NCBI GenBank assembly: GCA_029262455.1
Contig: JAJCZJ010000020.1
Span: 62,001-126,000, forward strand
DNA from: Deltaproteobacteria bacterium
GTDB taxonomy: Bacteria > Desulfobacterota > Binatia > HRBIN30 > CADEER01
Direction: 5' to 3'
Length of the DNA: 64,000 nt
The position numbers were made by a program, and so were the translations under genes. Under the pieces are notes generated by a model that worked only from the letters and a program-made list of their open reading frames with translations, did no database searches and was not told where the DNA came from. Below are positions 44,601 through 51,647 of the stretch, piece after piece; positions within the stretch are counted from its first letter, which is position 1; each line of letters starts with the position of its first letter.

Positions 44601-45626
44601 ATGGACGATTTCCCTCAGCGACGACTGCCTTCAGGACTCGTGCGGCTTCAGCGTCGGCAGCGAAACGTATTACATCTCATCGTGCTCTGCTTCACGCTGC
44701 TACCGAGTGCCTGCTACACCCGGCAAGTTGCCGAGATCGATCCCTACTGCCTCCGGGACTCTGATTGCGACAGGGGGCAGCGTTGCGTTGCACAGTTCTG
44801 TCAGCGGCGCGTCTCAACCGTTGCCACTAAGCCCGATCCTGTTGCTCCAGCCAGTGCGGCGCCGGCGCCTGAGATAGCGAAGACTCCGCGCGATCAGCCC
44901 CGACAGGTCGTGAAAGTAAAGTCGGCACGGTTGACGACGACCGCGCCGCGCACGGCCCTCATCATCGGCAACGCTTCGTATTCGCCGCTGCAATCTTTGC
45001 GCAACGCGTCGAACGACGCGAGGTTGCTCGGCGAGACGCTCGAGCGTGTCGGGTTCAAGGTGGACATGATGTTGGACCTCGATCTGGCGTCGATGAGACG
45101 AGGCGTGACCCAGTTCGGCAAGAACCTTCGCAAACGAAACGGCGTCGGTCTGTTTTTCTTCGCCGGCCACGCGATCGAAGTCGACGGGGTCAACTACTTA
45201 TTGCCGGTGAACACACCGGAGGAACTGCGCGAAGCAAACGTTCGCTTCCAGGCGTTGCCCGTGGATTGGGTGGTTAACGAAATGCGCTACGCTGGCGGCG
45301 ATCTCAATGTGATCATCATCGACGCCTGCCGAGTGAATCCGTTACCGAGCTTTTCGCGATCGATGAGTCGTGGACTAGCCCCGATGGATGTGCCGCTCGG
45401 AACCATGAGCCTAATGGCCGCAGGCCCTGGGCAAGTGGCGTTCGACGGAGCTGGAGACAACGGGCCATTTACGAAGCACCTCGTAAAACAGATCCTAGAG
45501 CCCGGCTTGCCGATCGAACAGACGTTCAAGCGAGCCGCTCGCGAAGTTTACCGTGAGACAGGAGATCGCCAACAACCCGAGCTCCGAACCAACTACTACG
45601 GCGACTTCTTTTTCGTTCCCGAGTGA
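44601..45626 (+). CDS. Caspase-like (peptidase C14) lipoprotein
   Basis: ATG 44601 is favoured; an upstream TTG (44571) is possible. A lipoprotein signal ends in LPSAC, followed by a Cys-rich CLRDSDCDRGQRCVAQFC segment and a Pro/Ala linker. The caspase fold spans about residues 110-340: TALIIGNASYSPLQSLRNAS, DARLLGETLERVGFKV, LFFFAGHAIEVDGVNYLLPV with the catalytic His, and NVIIIDACRVNP with the catalytic Cys. Both dyad residues are present, so activity is plausible. Bacterial metacaspase-like proteins of this type are often linked to DUF4384 domains; a DUF4384 protein is encoded convergently next door (45712-46743). Confidence 0.88.
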   Translation: MDDFPQRRLPSGLVRLQRRQRNVLHLIVLCFTLLPSACYTRQVAEIDPYCLRDSDCDRGQRCVAQFCQRRVSTVATKPDPVAPASAAPAPEIAKTPRDQPRQVVKVKSARLTTTAPRTALIIGNASYSPLQSLRNASNDARLLGETLERVGFKVDMMLDLDLASMRRGVTQFGKNLRKRNGVGLFFFAGHAIEVDGVNYLLPVNTPEELREANVRFQALPVDWVVNEMRYAGGDLNVIIIDACRVNPLPSFSRSMSRGLAPMDVPLGTMSLMAAGPGQVAFDGAGDNGPFTKHLVKQILEPGLPIEQTFKRAAREVYRETGDRQQPELRTNYYGDFFFVPE

Positions 45627-45711
45627 GCAGCGAGCCAGCGACATTCCCGACATTCGGGTGGCAATCCGAATGTCTCGGACGGATGGGCGACGTAACTCCG
45701 ACCTATCATTA

Positions 45712-46743
45712 CTACCGATGCCGAAAGGTAAAGGTCGAATAGGTCACCGCAGGGCCCCCGTCCAAAGGGACAGGAGCGAGCGGGCCCCTCGGTGCTCCAG
45801 CGAATGCGTTGATGGCTTCGACCCGCGGATCCTTCAACGAGCGATCCGACGAGATGGCGACGATCGTCTCCGTGCCCTTACCACCGTCCAAGGTGAGCCA
45901 TGGGCCGGCGTCATCCCCACTCTCCGGCACCGTGTAGATCTGCCCGGCATCCAACGGATTCCTCGCCGACGAGAGGGCCGGGTTTGGTAGCAGCACCCGC
46001 GGCATGCCCGCCGCATTGAACCGATATATATATACGAATGATCGCGCCGAGGGCCGCACCACGATGCGATACTTGTCGTTGGTTTCGAGCACGTCGCCGG
46101 GCTTGACCTTACGCGCCTGGTCACCGACACCCAGCTCGAGCTGGAGAAGTCCTGTCACTTCATCGTCGTTATCAGGGACCCGCGGTTGGTCTCCGGTCGC
46201 CCGTGGCGGCTCGTCGAGACGACCGAGATTGACGACAACTACGCGGCGGTGCATCGCACGGCCGGCTTCGGAATCCTGCACGATCCCAGGGATCGACCGG
46301 CTCTCTCCGTAGCCCCGGGCGATGAGCCGCTCCGGAGCTATTTGATACCTCCGAACCAGCGCGCGTTTGACCGCGGCGGCTCGCCGCTTCGACAGGTCCA
46401 AGTTGTAGGCAGCATCACCGGTGCGATCCGTATGCCCTTCGATACGAAATTGGTTCGAGGCAAGGGACGGATCGACGAGAGCTCTCGCCACTTCTTCGAC
46501 CTGCTTCGCAGATTGGTCCGCGATTCGGGCCGAATCCAATTCGAAGAGGATAGGAACCTGCGCGCGGCCACCGCCGCCGGTGCTTGGACCGGGCCCTCGA
46601 GTTTCTCCATTGAGCGCTTCGATCAGCGTCGTGGCATCCTTGAGTTGGGCTGTGACTGTGTCGGGATCGGCGATGGCCCCCGCCATCAGCGCGACCGCGA
46701 CTCGCAGTAGCGCCCCACAAACCGCGGCGAAATCAGTTTGCAT
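45712..46743 (-). CDS. OmpA-DUF4384 protein
   Basis: The 343-aa protein has an N-terminal hydrophobic signal, then an OmpA/MotB peptidoglycan-binding domain (about 60-185) with ILFELDSARIADQSAKQVEE, FRIEGHTDRTGDAAYNLDLS, KRRAAAVKRALVRRY and RLIARGYGESR. After a linker a DUF4384-like domain follows (about 205-340): LELGVGDQARKVKPGDVLET, RSFVYIYRFNAAGMPRVLLP, AGQIYTVPESGD and ETIVAISSDRSL. DUF4384 is commonly joined to caspase-like or kinase domains in envelope sensing proteins. AAAGGATG upstream of ATG 46743 serves as ribosome-binding site. Likely periplasmic and bound to the cell wall. Confidence 0.87.
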   Translation of the reverse strand: MQTDFAAVCGALLRVAVALMAGAIADPDTVTAQLKDATTLIEALNGETRGPGPSTGGGGRAQVPILFELDSARIADQSAKQVEEVARALVDPSLASNQFRIEGHTDRTGDAAYNLDLSKRRAAAVKRALVRRYQIAPERLIARGYGESRSIPGIVQDSEAGRAMHRRVVVVNLGRLDEPPRATGDQPRVPDNDDEVTGLLQLELGVGDQARKVKPGDVLETNDKYRIVVRPSARSFVYIYRFNAAGMPRVLLPNPALSSARNPLDAGQIYTVPESGDDAGPWLTLDGGKGTETIVAISSDRSLKDPRVEAINAFAGAPRGPLAPVPLDGGPAVTYSTFTFRHR

Positions 46744-47179
46744 AGGTACATCCTTTCAACCCAAAGCTGACCTTATTGAAACACAAACTTTCGCAGCCAT
46801 CCAAGTGCGAAACAAGTCTCAGACGGGCTGTTTCCATGGGGATTTACAGTGGGCGGAGGCGGGCCAAACGCAGCAGCCGATTGAAGCGACGACATCAAGT
46901 ACCCACGACGACGCGAGAACAACTACGCATTTCGACTGATCGACTTGTAACAAATCGAGAAATGAAGGAATGACAATCGTACACGCATCGTGACTTGATG
47001 TGCGCCCGCTTGTCGGCGGGCTCCTGCGAACGATCGAAATGAAAGTTTCCGAAGAGTGAGGGAGTCGAAGTGGTGCCCGCGGAAGTCATTCAGCACGAGG
47101 CCCAAATTGTGAGGTCAGCAGGCCATCGATTCTTGGGACCTCTCGAGAACCGGCGCTGGCGACAGGGCTAACTTGAGCG
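46744..47179. other. Divergent intergenic region before the TIR-MoxR operon
   Basis: About 435 bases separate the OmpA-DUF4384 gene from the five-gene TIR/MoxR operon. It should contain both promoters. I see no gene or strong hairpin. A moderately AT-rich segment lies at 46930-46990. Confidence 0.4.
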
Positions 47180-48511
47180 ATGAGCGCCACGATCTTCATC
47201 AGCCACTCCTGCAAGGACAAGGAGGACGTCGCACCCCCGGCCGATGCCGCGCCGGAGCTGATTCAAAGATACCGGCGACTCGAGTTTGCACGCAGCCTCC
47301 GCGCCAAGCTCCTGGACCGTTTGGACGCAGAGCCGAAGTTCATCCCCTTCCTCGACGTGCGTGGCGGCTTGCAGGCTGGAGATATCTGGGAAAACGGTCT
47401 CCACCAAGCGCTCCGTTCATGCAGCGGCGCTGTCGTCCTGCTCAGCCCTGAGGCGATCGAGTCGGGCTGGGTGCTCAAGGAAGCAACCATTCTCAGTTGG
47501 CGGGTCTTTCTGGACGAACCCGTCGTGCTCATTCCGATCGTTCTCGGAGTCTCGACAAATGATCTCGAGAAGAAGGGATTCGGACCACTCAGTCTCAACC
47601 GAATTCAATGGGTCCGGGTCGAAGGCACCAGCAGCGACGACATCGAAAGCGCAGTCGAGGCGACGGTTGACGCCCTCGTCGCGCAGCTTCCGGAGTCGCC
47701 TCTAGTTGCCGGCAACGTCCTGAGCCCAACCCAGAGGTGGGTCGAGGAGTTTGCCAAGCTGCTCAGTGAGGTCATCCCTTCGTCCGGTGCCCTGAGGAAC
47801 GACTGTTTGATCAGGATGTGCAACGCATTGACGATTACCGGCGATCGCCTCAAGGTGATCGACGACTCGCCCTACCGAGGTCTGGCCAGCGAAACCCTGT
47901 TGGCGAAACACACCCAGGTCGGTCGCCTCTTGCGACAAGCAGGCAAGCCGGCGAAGCCGCAGCGCGAAATTCTCAAGAGTCTGGTAGCCCCGCTGTGGGT
48001 CGACGCGGCACCGGCAAGTCGACTGCTTTATGCGGCGGCGCAAAAAAAAGTCGCCGTCATCGACGCTAACGAAACGGTTTCGGCAGGAGACTACGTCAAG
48101 CGAGCTCTGTGCAGCAGTATCGGACCACCGCGATTGGTCGTGCCGAGCAGTGAAACGGACGGAACCCACGCATCGGCCATGGAAAACATTGTCTTGGCGC
48201 TGAACCGGTACCTACCGATCGAGGATCCAATCGAGCTAGAGACTCAGGTCGTCGAGGAGGGTCCGCATTTCGTGATCCTCGGCCGCGGGCTCGCGCTGGC
48301 ATCCGTTCTCGAAGAGGTCACGACAACCTATCCGCAATTGACGTTCGTCGTCGCCGCGGGAGAGAATCCGGGCAAAGTACTCACCGGCGGGTGGGAAACC
48401 CGTGGCATGCTCCTGCACCCGCGTCTGCACGCGGCGGGCGGGAAAGACCGCGAGCTCGCCGGAGTCCGGTACCGCAACCAACTGAAGTCCTACGTCGAGA
48501 GTGAGGCCTAA
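47180..48511 (+). CDS. TIR-domain protein with iSTAND-like C-terminus
   Basis: A 443-aa cytoplasmic protein. The TIR domain spans residues 3-175: TIFISHSCKDKEDV at the start, FIPFLDVRGGLQAGDIWENG in the BB-loop area, and AVVLLSPEAIESGWVLKEAT, in which Glu101 sits where TIR NADases have their catalytic glutamate. The C-terminal half contains LKSLVAPLWVDAAPASRLLY, AQKKVAVIDANETVSAGDYV and KRAL. These recall the 'PLWVD..aA..L' and 'Y..RA' motifs of inactive STAND (iSTAND) modules of NTP-dependent conflict systems. No Walker motifs are present in this part. It is the first gene of a five-gene coupled operon, one base before the next ATG. Confidence 0.87.
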   Translation: MSATIFISHSCKDKEDVAPPADAAPELIQRYRRLEFARSLRAKLLDRLDAEPKFIPFLDVRGGLQAGDIWENGLHQALRSCSGAVVLLSPEAIESGWVLKEATILSWRVFLDEPVVLIPIVLGVSTNDLEKKGFGPLSLNRIQWVRVEGTSSDDIESAVEATVDALVAQLPESPLVAGNVLSPTQRWVEEFAKLLSEVIPSSGALRNDCLIRMCNALTITGDRLKVIDDSPYRGLASETLLAKHTQVGRLLRQAGKPAKPQREILKSLVAPLWVDAAPASRLLYAAAQKKVAVIDANETVSAGDYVKRALCSSIGPPRLVVPSSETDGTHASAMENIVLALNRYLPIEDPIELETQVVEEGPHFVILGRGLALASVLEEVTTTYPQLTFVVAAGENPGKVLTGGWETRGMLLHPRLHAAGGKDRELAGVRYRNQLKSYVESEA

Positions 48512-48512
48512 A

Positions 48513-49538
48513 ATGGACGATTCGGATACAGATGCGCTGCAATTCGATAGCTTGTTTGATCTAAGCGGCGACCTGAGCGGCGACCTGGACCCACCTGAAG
48601 AGACGATCGCGGTAGCCCGCCCCGACTCCAGAATCGGCGCCGTATACTGCATGCCGGACGCGCTCCATCTGGCAATCGAAGTCGCCCTGACGACCGGACG
48701 CCCGTTGCTCCTTCGCGGAGACCCGGGAACCGGTAAATCTTCGGTCGCGGCTTTTGTCGCCCGCCGGCTTGGCTGGCGCTACTACGAGTACGTGGTCACC
48801 TCTACGTCGACGGCGTCGAGCTTGCAGTGGCACTTCGATGCAGTCCGACGCCTCGCCGACGCCCAAGTTAGCGAAAGCCTCAAGCATGAATCAGAATACA
48901 TTTCCCCGGGGGTTCTTTGGTGGGCACTAAACCGCGAATCGGCGATTCGCTTCGGCCGAGAACCCGATCGTGAGATCAACAAGAACCGCGATCCACATCG
49001 AGCCGTCGTACTCGTCGACGAGATCGACAAGGCCCATCCCGATCTCCCGAACGGGCTCTTGGTCGCCCTGGGTTCGAACCAGCTCGACGTTCCCTATCTC
49101 GGTGACCCGATACAACCAGCCGAAGGCGTCAAAGCGATCAAGGGACTGAAGAGAGGAATTGTCGTCGCCCCCGTACAAGTCATCGTCACCACCAACGAGG
49201 AGCGCGAACTTCCCGCTGCCTTCGTGCGGCGCTGCATCACCTTCCGACTCAAGCACCCTACGGTCGAACGCCTCGTCGAAATCGCCCGCGCGCATTTCAA
49301 CCGGCCCCGCGACAAGTTCCGCCCAGGCGATGAAAAGTTGGCCCGCGCAATCGCCCAGAAGGTCGATACTCTGCGGCAGGAGGCGCAATCCGGCGAGCAT
49401 CGACCAAGTACAGCCGAATTTCTCGACGCATTCCGCGCCTGCCGAAAGCGCCGAATCAAGCCCGACAACGAAGATCCACGCTGGCGCTTGATCGAAGAGA
49501 TCAGCCTCGCCAAGCCCACTCCAGAGAGCCAATCGTGA
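48513..49538 (+). CDS. MoxR-type AAA+ ATPase
   Basis: The 341-aa protein starts at ATG 48513, one base after the TIR gene stop; GTG 48501 is also possible. Walker A is LLRGDPGTGKSSVAAFVARR (near residue 70), Walker B is AVVLVDEIDKAHPDLPNGLL, and sensor/Arg-finger motifs are VIVTTNEERELPAAFVRRC. This is the MoxR layout. MoxR ATPases typically remodel partner proteins carrying vWA domains, and the next gene encodes one, overlapping by 4 bases (GTGA). A 12-base tandem duplication makes the LSGDLSGDLD segment near the N-terminus. In vWA-MoxR conflict systems such an ATPase licenses or restrains effector domains. Confidence 0.9.
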   Translation: MDDSDTDALQFDSLFDLSGDLSGDLDPPEETIAVARPDSRIGAVYCMPDALHLAIEVALTTGRPLLLRGDPGTGKSSVAAFVARRLGWRYYEYVVTSTSTASSLQWHFDAVRRLADAQVSESLKHESEYISPGVLWWALNRESAIRFGREPDREINKNRDPHRAVVLVDEIDKAHPDLPNGLLVALGSNQLDVPYLGDPIQPAEGVKAIKGLKRGIVVAPVQVIVTTNEERELPAAFVRRCITFRLKHPTVERLVEIARAHFNRPRDKFRPGDEKLARAIAQKVDTLRQEAQSGEHRPSTAEFLDAFRACRKRRIKPDNEDPRWRLIEEISLAKPTPESQS

Positions 49539-50479
49539 AGCTCTCCTTGGTTGGAATCGCCGAGCTGGTAACAGCGACTGAGGCCTTGCGACCAAGGGGT
49601 GAGGCAGTCCGGGCCATCGCCAAGATGTGCGGACTCGCGATACCGTCAAGCAAAGCAGAAGAAAACCTCAAGGACGATCGACCATCACGATTAGATCGCG
49701 AGCCGACCAGCGACGATGACGAGGCTGGCGCAAGTGACGCACAGGATTTCCCACCGACCGTCGTCCCGGAAGGTGTGCGCCGACTTGAACCGGCGCCAAG
49801 GAGCCGCGCCCCGATCCCCACGCAAGCCGATCCGATAGATAGTTCCGCCGCCGCCGGACCGGGATTCGAACCGACACGTTTTGCTTCACTGCTCAGAGAA
49901 AAGGACGCCAGCGACGTTTTGACCTGCGCCGCATCTTCCTCCATGCCGAGCGAGGAGATCGACATCGAAAAGGTTGTCGACTCACTGGCTCGTGCGGAGG
50001 TGCTGACGAGCTATCCTCGCGTCCATCGGCCAAGTCTCAGCCTCGGGGCCCAGGTCCTGGTGGATATCAGCGAATCGATGCAACCCTTCTTCTTGGACCA
50101 GCAGGAGCTACTCCAACGCCTGCAAACGATCCTCGGTGATTCGGCGGCGATCGAATACTTTGCCGGCGATCCCATCGTCGGAATCGGACCGCAGCGTCAG
50201 CGAAGCAAATGGCGACGGTACCGCCCTCCGCTGCCGGGAACGCCGGTCATCACTCTCAGCGATCTAGGCTGCGGCTTCCCGCGAAACCCCGGCGCGACCT
50301 CGACTTGGCTCGACCTAGCTCGCCGGCTCCGGAAACGCGGCAGCCGTTTGATCACCCTTGCTCCCGTGAACGCGCGACGCGTCCCCCTTTCGCTGAGGCA
50401 AGCATCAGCAGTGGTTGTATGGGACAGGAACGAAGGCCGTCGAGCGGCGGCCCGACTACTTCGAGATTTGAATGTCTAA
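49535..50479 (+). CDS. vWA-domain protein, partner of the MoxR ATPase
   Basis: The 314-aa protein begins at GTG 49535 within the MoxR stop (GTGA overlap). The N-terminal ~40 residues are helical (IAELVTATEALRPRGEAVRA); a charged, probably flexible region follows (60-150). The vWA domain is about 160-310: LGAQVLVDISESMQPFFLDQ carries the MIDAS-like DxSxS at residue 177, followed by SAAIEYFAGDP, PGTPVITLSDLGCGFPRNPG and SRLITLAPVNARRVPLSL. This resembles the vWA region of SAV_2336-like proteins encoded with MoxR in ternary conflict systems. It probably binds the ATPase and the downstream MBL/TIR component. The last 8 bases overlap the next gene. Confidence 0.85.
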   Translation: MKLSLVGIAELVTATEALRPRGEAVRAIAKMCGLAIPSSKAEENLKDDRPSRLDREPTSDDDEAGASDAQDFPPTVVPEGVRRLEPAPRSRAPIPTQADPIDSSAAAGPGFEPTRFASLLREKDASDVLTCAASSSMPSEEIDIEKVVDSLARAEVLTSYPRVHRPSLSLGAQVLVDISESMQPFFLDQQELLQRLQTILGDSAAIEYFAGDPIVGIGPQRQRSKWRRYRPPLPGTPVITLSDLGCGFPRNPGATSTWLDLARRLRKRGSRLITLAPVNARRVPLSLRQASAVVVWDRNEGRRAAARLLRDLNV

Positions 50480-51647
50480 CGAAGCGGCATTGGAAGAAGC
50501 TGAGATCCTGCTCGATTCATATGGTGAGGGCCCTCTTCTTCGTCTCGCCATGCTGGCCTCTCCTGCTTGCTCCATCGAAACACAGCTGGTTCGACTGCTG
50601 CGTCTCGAGTGCGTTCCCGAAGCCGGCGTCAGCGTCGAACAAGAACTGTGGTTCAGCGACCTGGTCGCGTCGCGCGGTACAACCATCAGGTTCTCGGAAA
50701 GCGTCTCGCACTTGCTGCGACAGCGCCTGCGAGATCTGCGCGCGCTAGAACCTGAGCTGGTACTGCGCGCCCGATCGATCATGGCAAAGGCCCACAGACA
50801 TTTTTCGCCGATTCTCGTCATCGAGGATGAGTTGGCATGGGCGGCCGTCTTCGACGACGACGATTCAATCCGCGGGCGGGCGCGCGACTTGTTACAGTCA
50901 CTTCAGGCACGCCGCGACGGTCTCGACCTCTGGCTGGGCCGCGCCTGGGGCGGCCTCCCCGCGGGCTTCAAGGAACTCCCAGAAGGGAGACAGCTCGCGC
51001 AGGTCGCGGCTGCCAGCGGGGCATCGATCGAAGCCCCAGGGGACGAACCGCAGGCTGAAGAAGTCGCACACCTGCTACCCACCGTACCGCTACTGATACA
51101 GCGGAAAAAGTCCACGCTCCTCCTCAACGTACCACCTCAAGATGCGACCCACGCAATCGATGTTCCCGACACTCGTCCTCGCAAGGTAGAAGTTCGCTTC
51201 GAACAAGGGACCACCGCACAATCGCGCGTTTTCGAAATCGACGAGGTTGTCGCCTTCGACGACATCGGTCCGGGCACCATCACCGTGACGACACTTTCAG
51301 GCGCCGAGTTCGATATCACTGCGCAAGAAGAGTCGACTGTCTTCGCTATCGAGCTCATGCCCGCTGGCCACGGAACGAGCGCGCTGATTCGCTACGGGGA
51401 GGAATCAAGAGTGCGGCGCATCCTCATCGACTGTGGCGAGAGACGAGTCGGAAAACACATCCTCAAACGATTGGAAGAACTGCCGCCCGACTCGCGACAT
51501 CTGGAGCTCCTCGTCCTGACCCATATCGACGCCAACAGCCTGGGCGGGGCGATCCCACTGCTCCAGAACCAGAAGCTGGGGCTTCAATTCGACGATGTCT
51601 GGTTCAACGGGCGCCAGCATCTCGAAGCCGCGAGGGAAGAAAATTGA
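50472..51647 (+). CDS. Helical regulatory domain fused to the first part of an MBL fold
   Basis: The 391-aa product (ATG 50472, 8-base overlap with the vWA stop) has an alpha-helical N-terminal region with LAWAAVFDDDDSIRGRARDL and RRDGLDLWLGRAWGGLPAGF. A beta-rich middle segment (about 190-285) follows. From residue 294 the first third of an MBL fold begins: ELMPAGHGTSALIRYGEE, RRILIDCGERRVGKHILKRL, then LLVLTHIDANSLGGAIPLLQ (His351, Asp353) and DVWFNGRQHLEA. It stops there at 51647. The canonical THxDxDHxGG is changed to THIDANSLGG, so the second Asp and His are missing. The remaining MBL parts are encoded in the next, overlapping ORF. Confidence 0.8.
   Translation: MSNEAALEEAEILLDSYGEGPLLRLAMLASPACSIETQLVRLLRLECVPEAGVSVEQELWFSDLVASRGTTIRFSESVSHLLRQRLRDLRALEPELVLRARSIMAKAHRHFSPILVIEDELAWAAVFDDDDSIRGRARDLLQSLQARRDGLDLWLGRAWGGLPAGFKELPEGRQLAQVAAASGASIEAPGDEPQAEEVAHLLPTVPLLIQRKKSTLLLNVPPQDATHAIDVPDTRPRKVEVRFEQGTTAQSRVFEIDEVVAFDDIGPGTITVTTLSGAEFDITAQEESTVFAIELMPAGHGTSALIRYGEESRVRRILIDCGERRVGKHILKRLEELPPDSRHLELLVLTHIDANSLGGAIPLLQNQKLGLQFDDVWFNGRQHLEAAREEN

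Noticed and set aside
51630..51647. Programmed -1 frameshift site joining the two MBL halves
   Set aside because: The codons before the stop (AGG GAA GAA AAT TGA) do not contain a canonical X XXY YYZ heptamer and no clear downstream stem was seen; reinitiation at the TTGA overlap is simpler.
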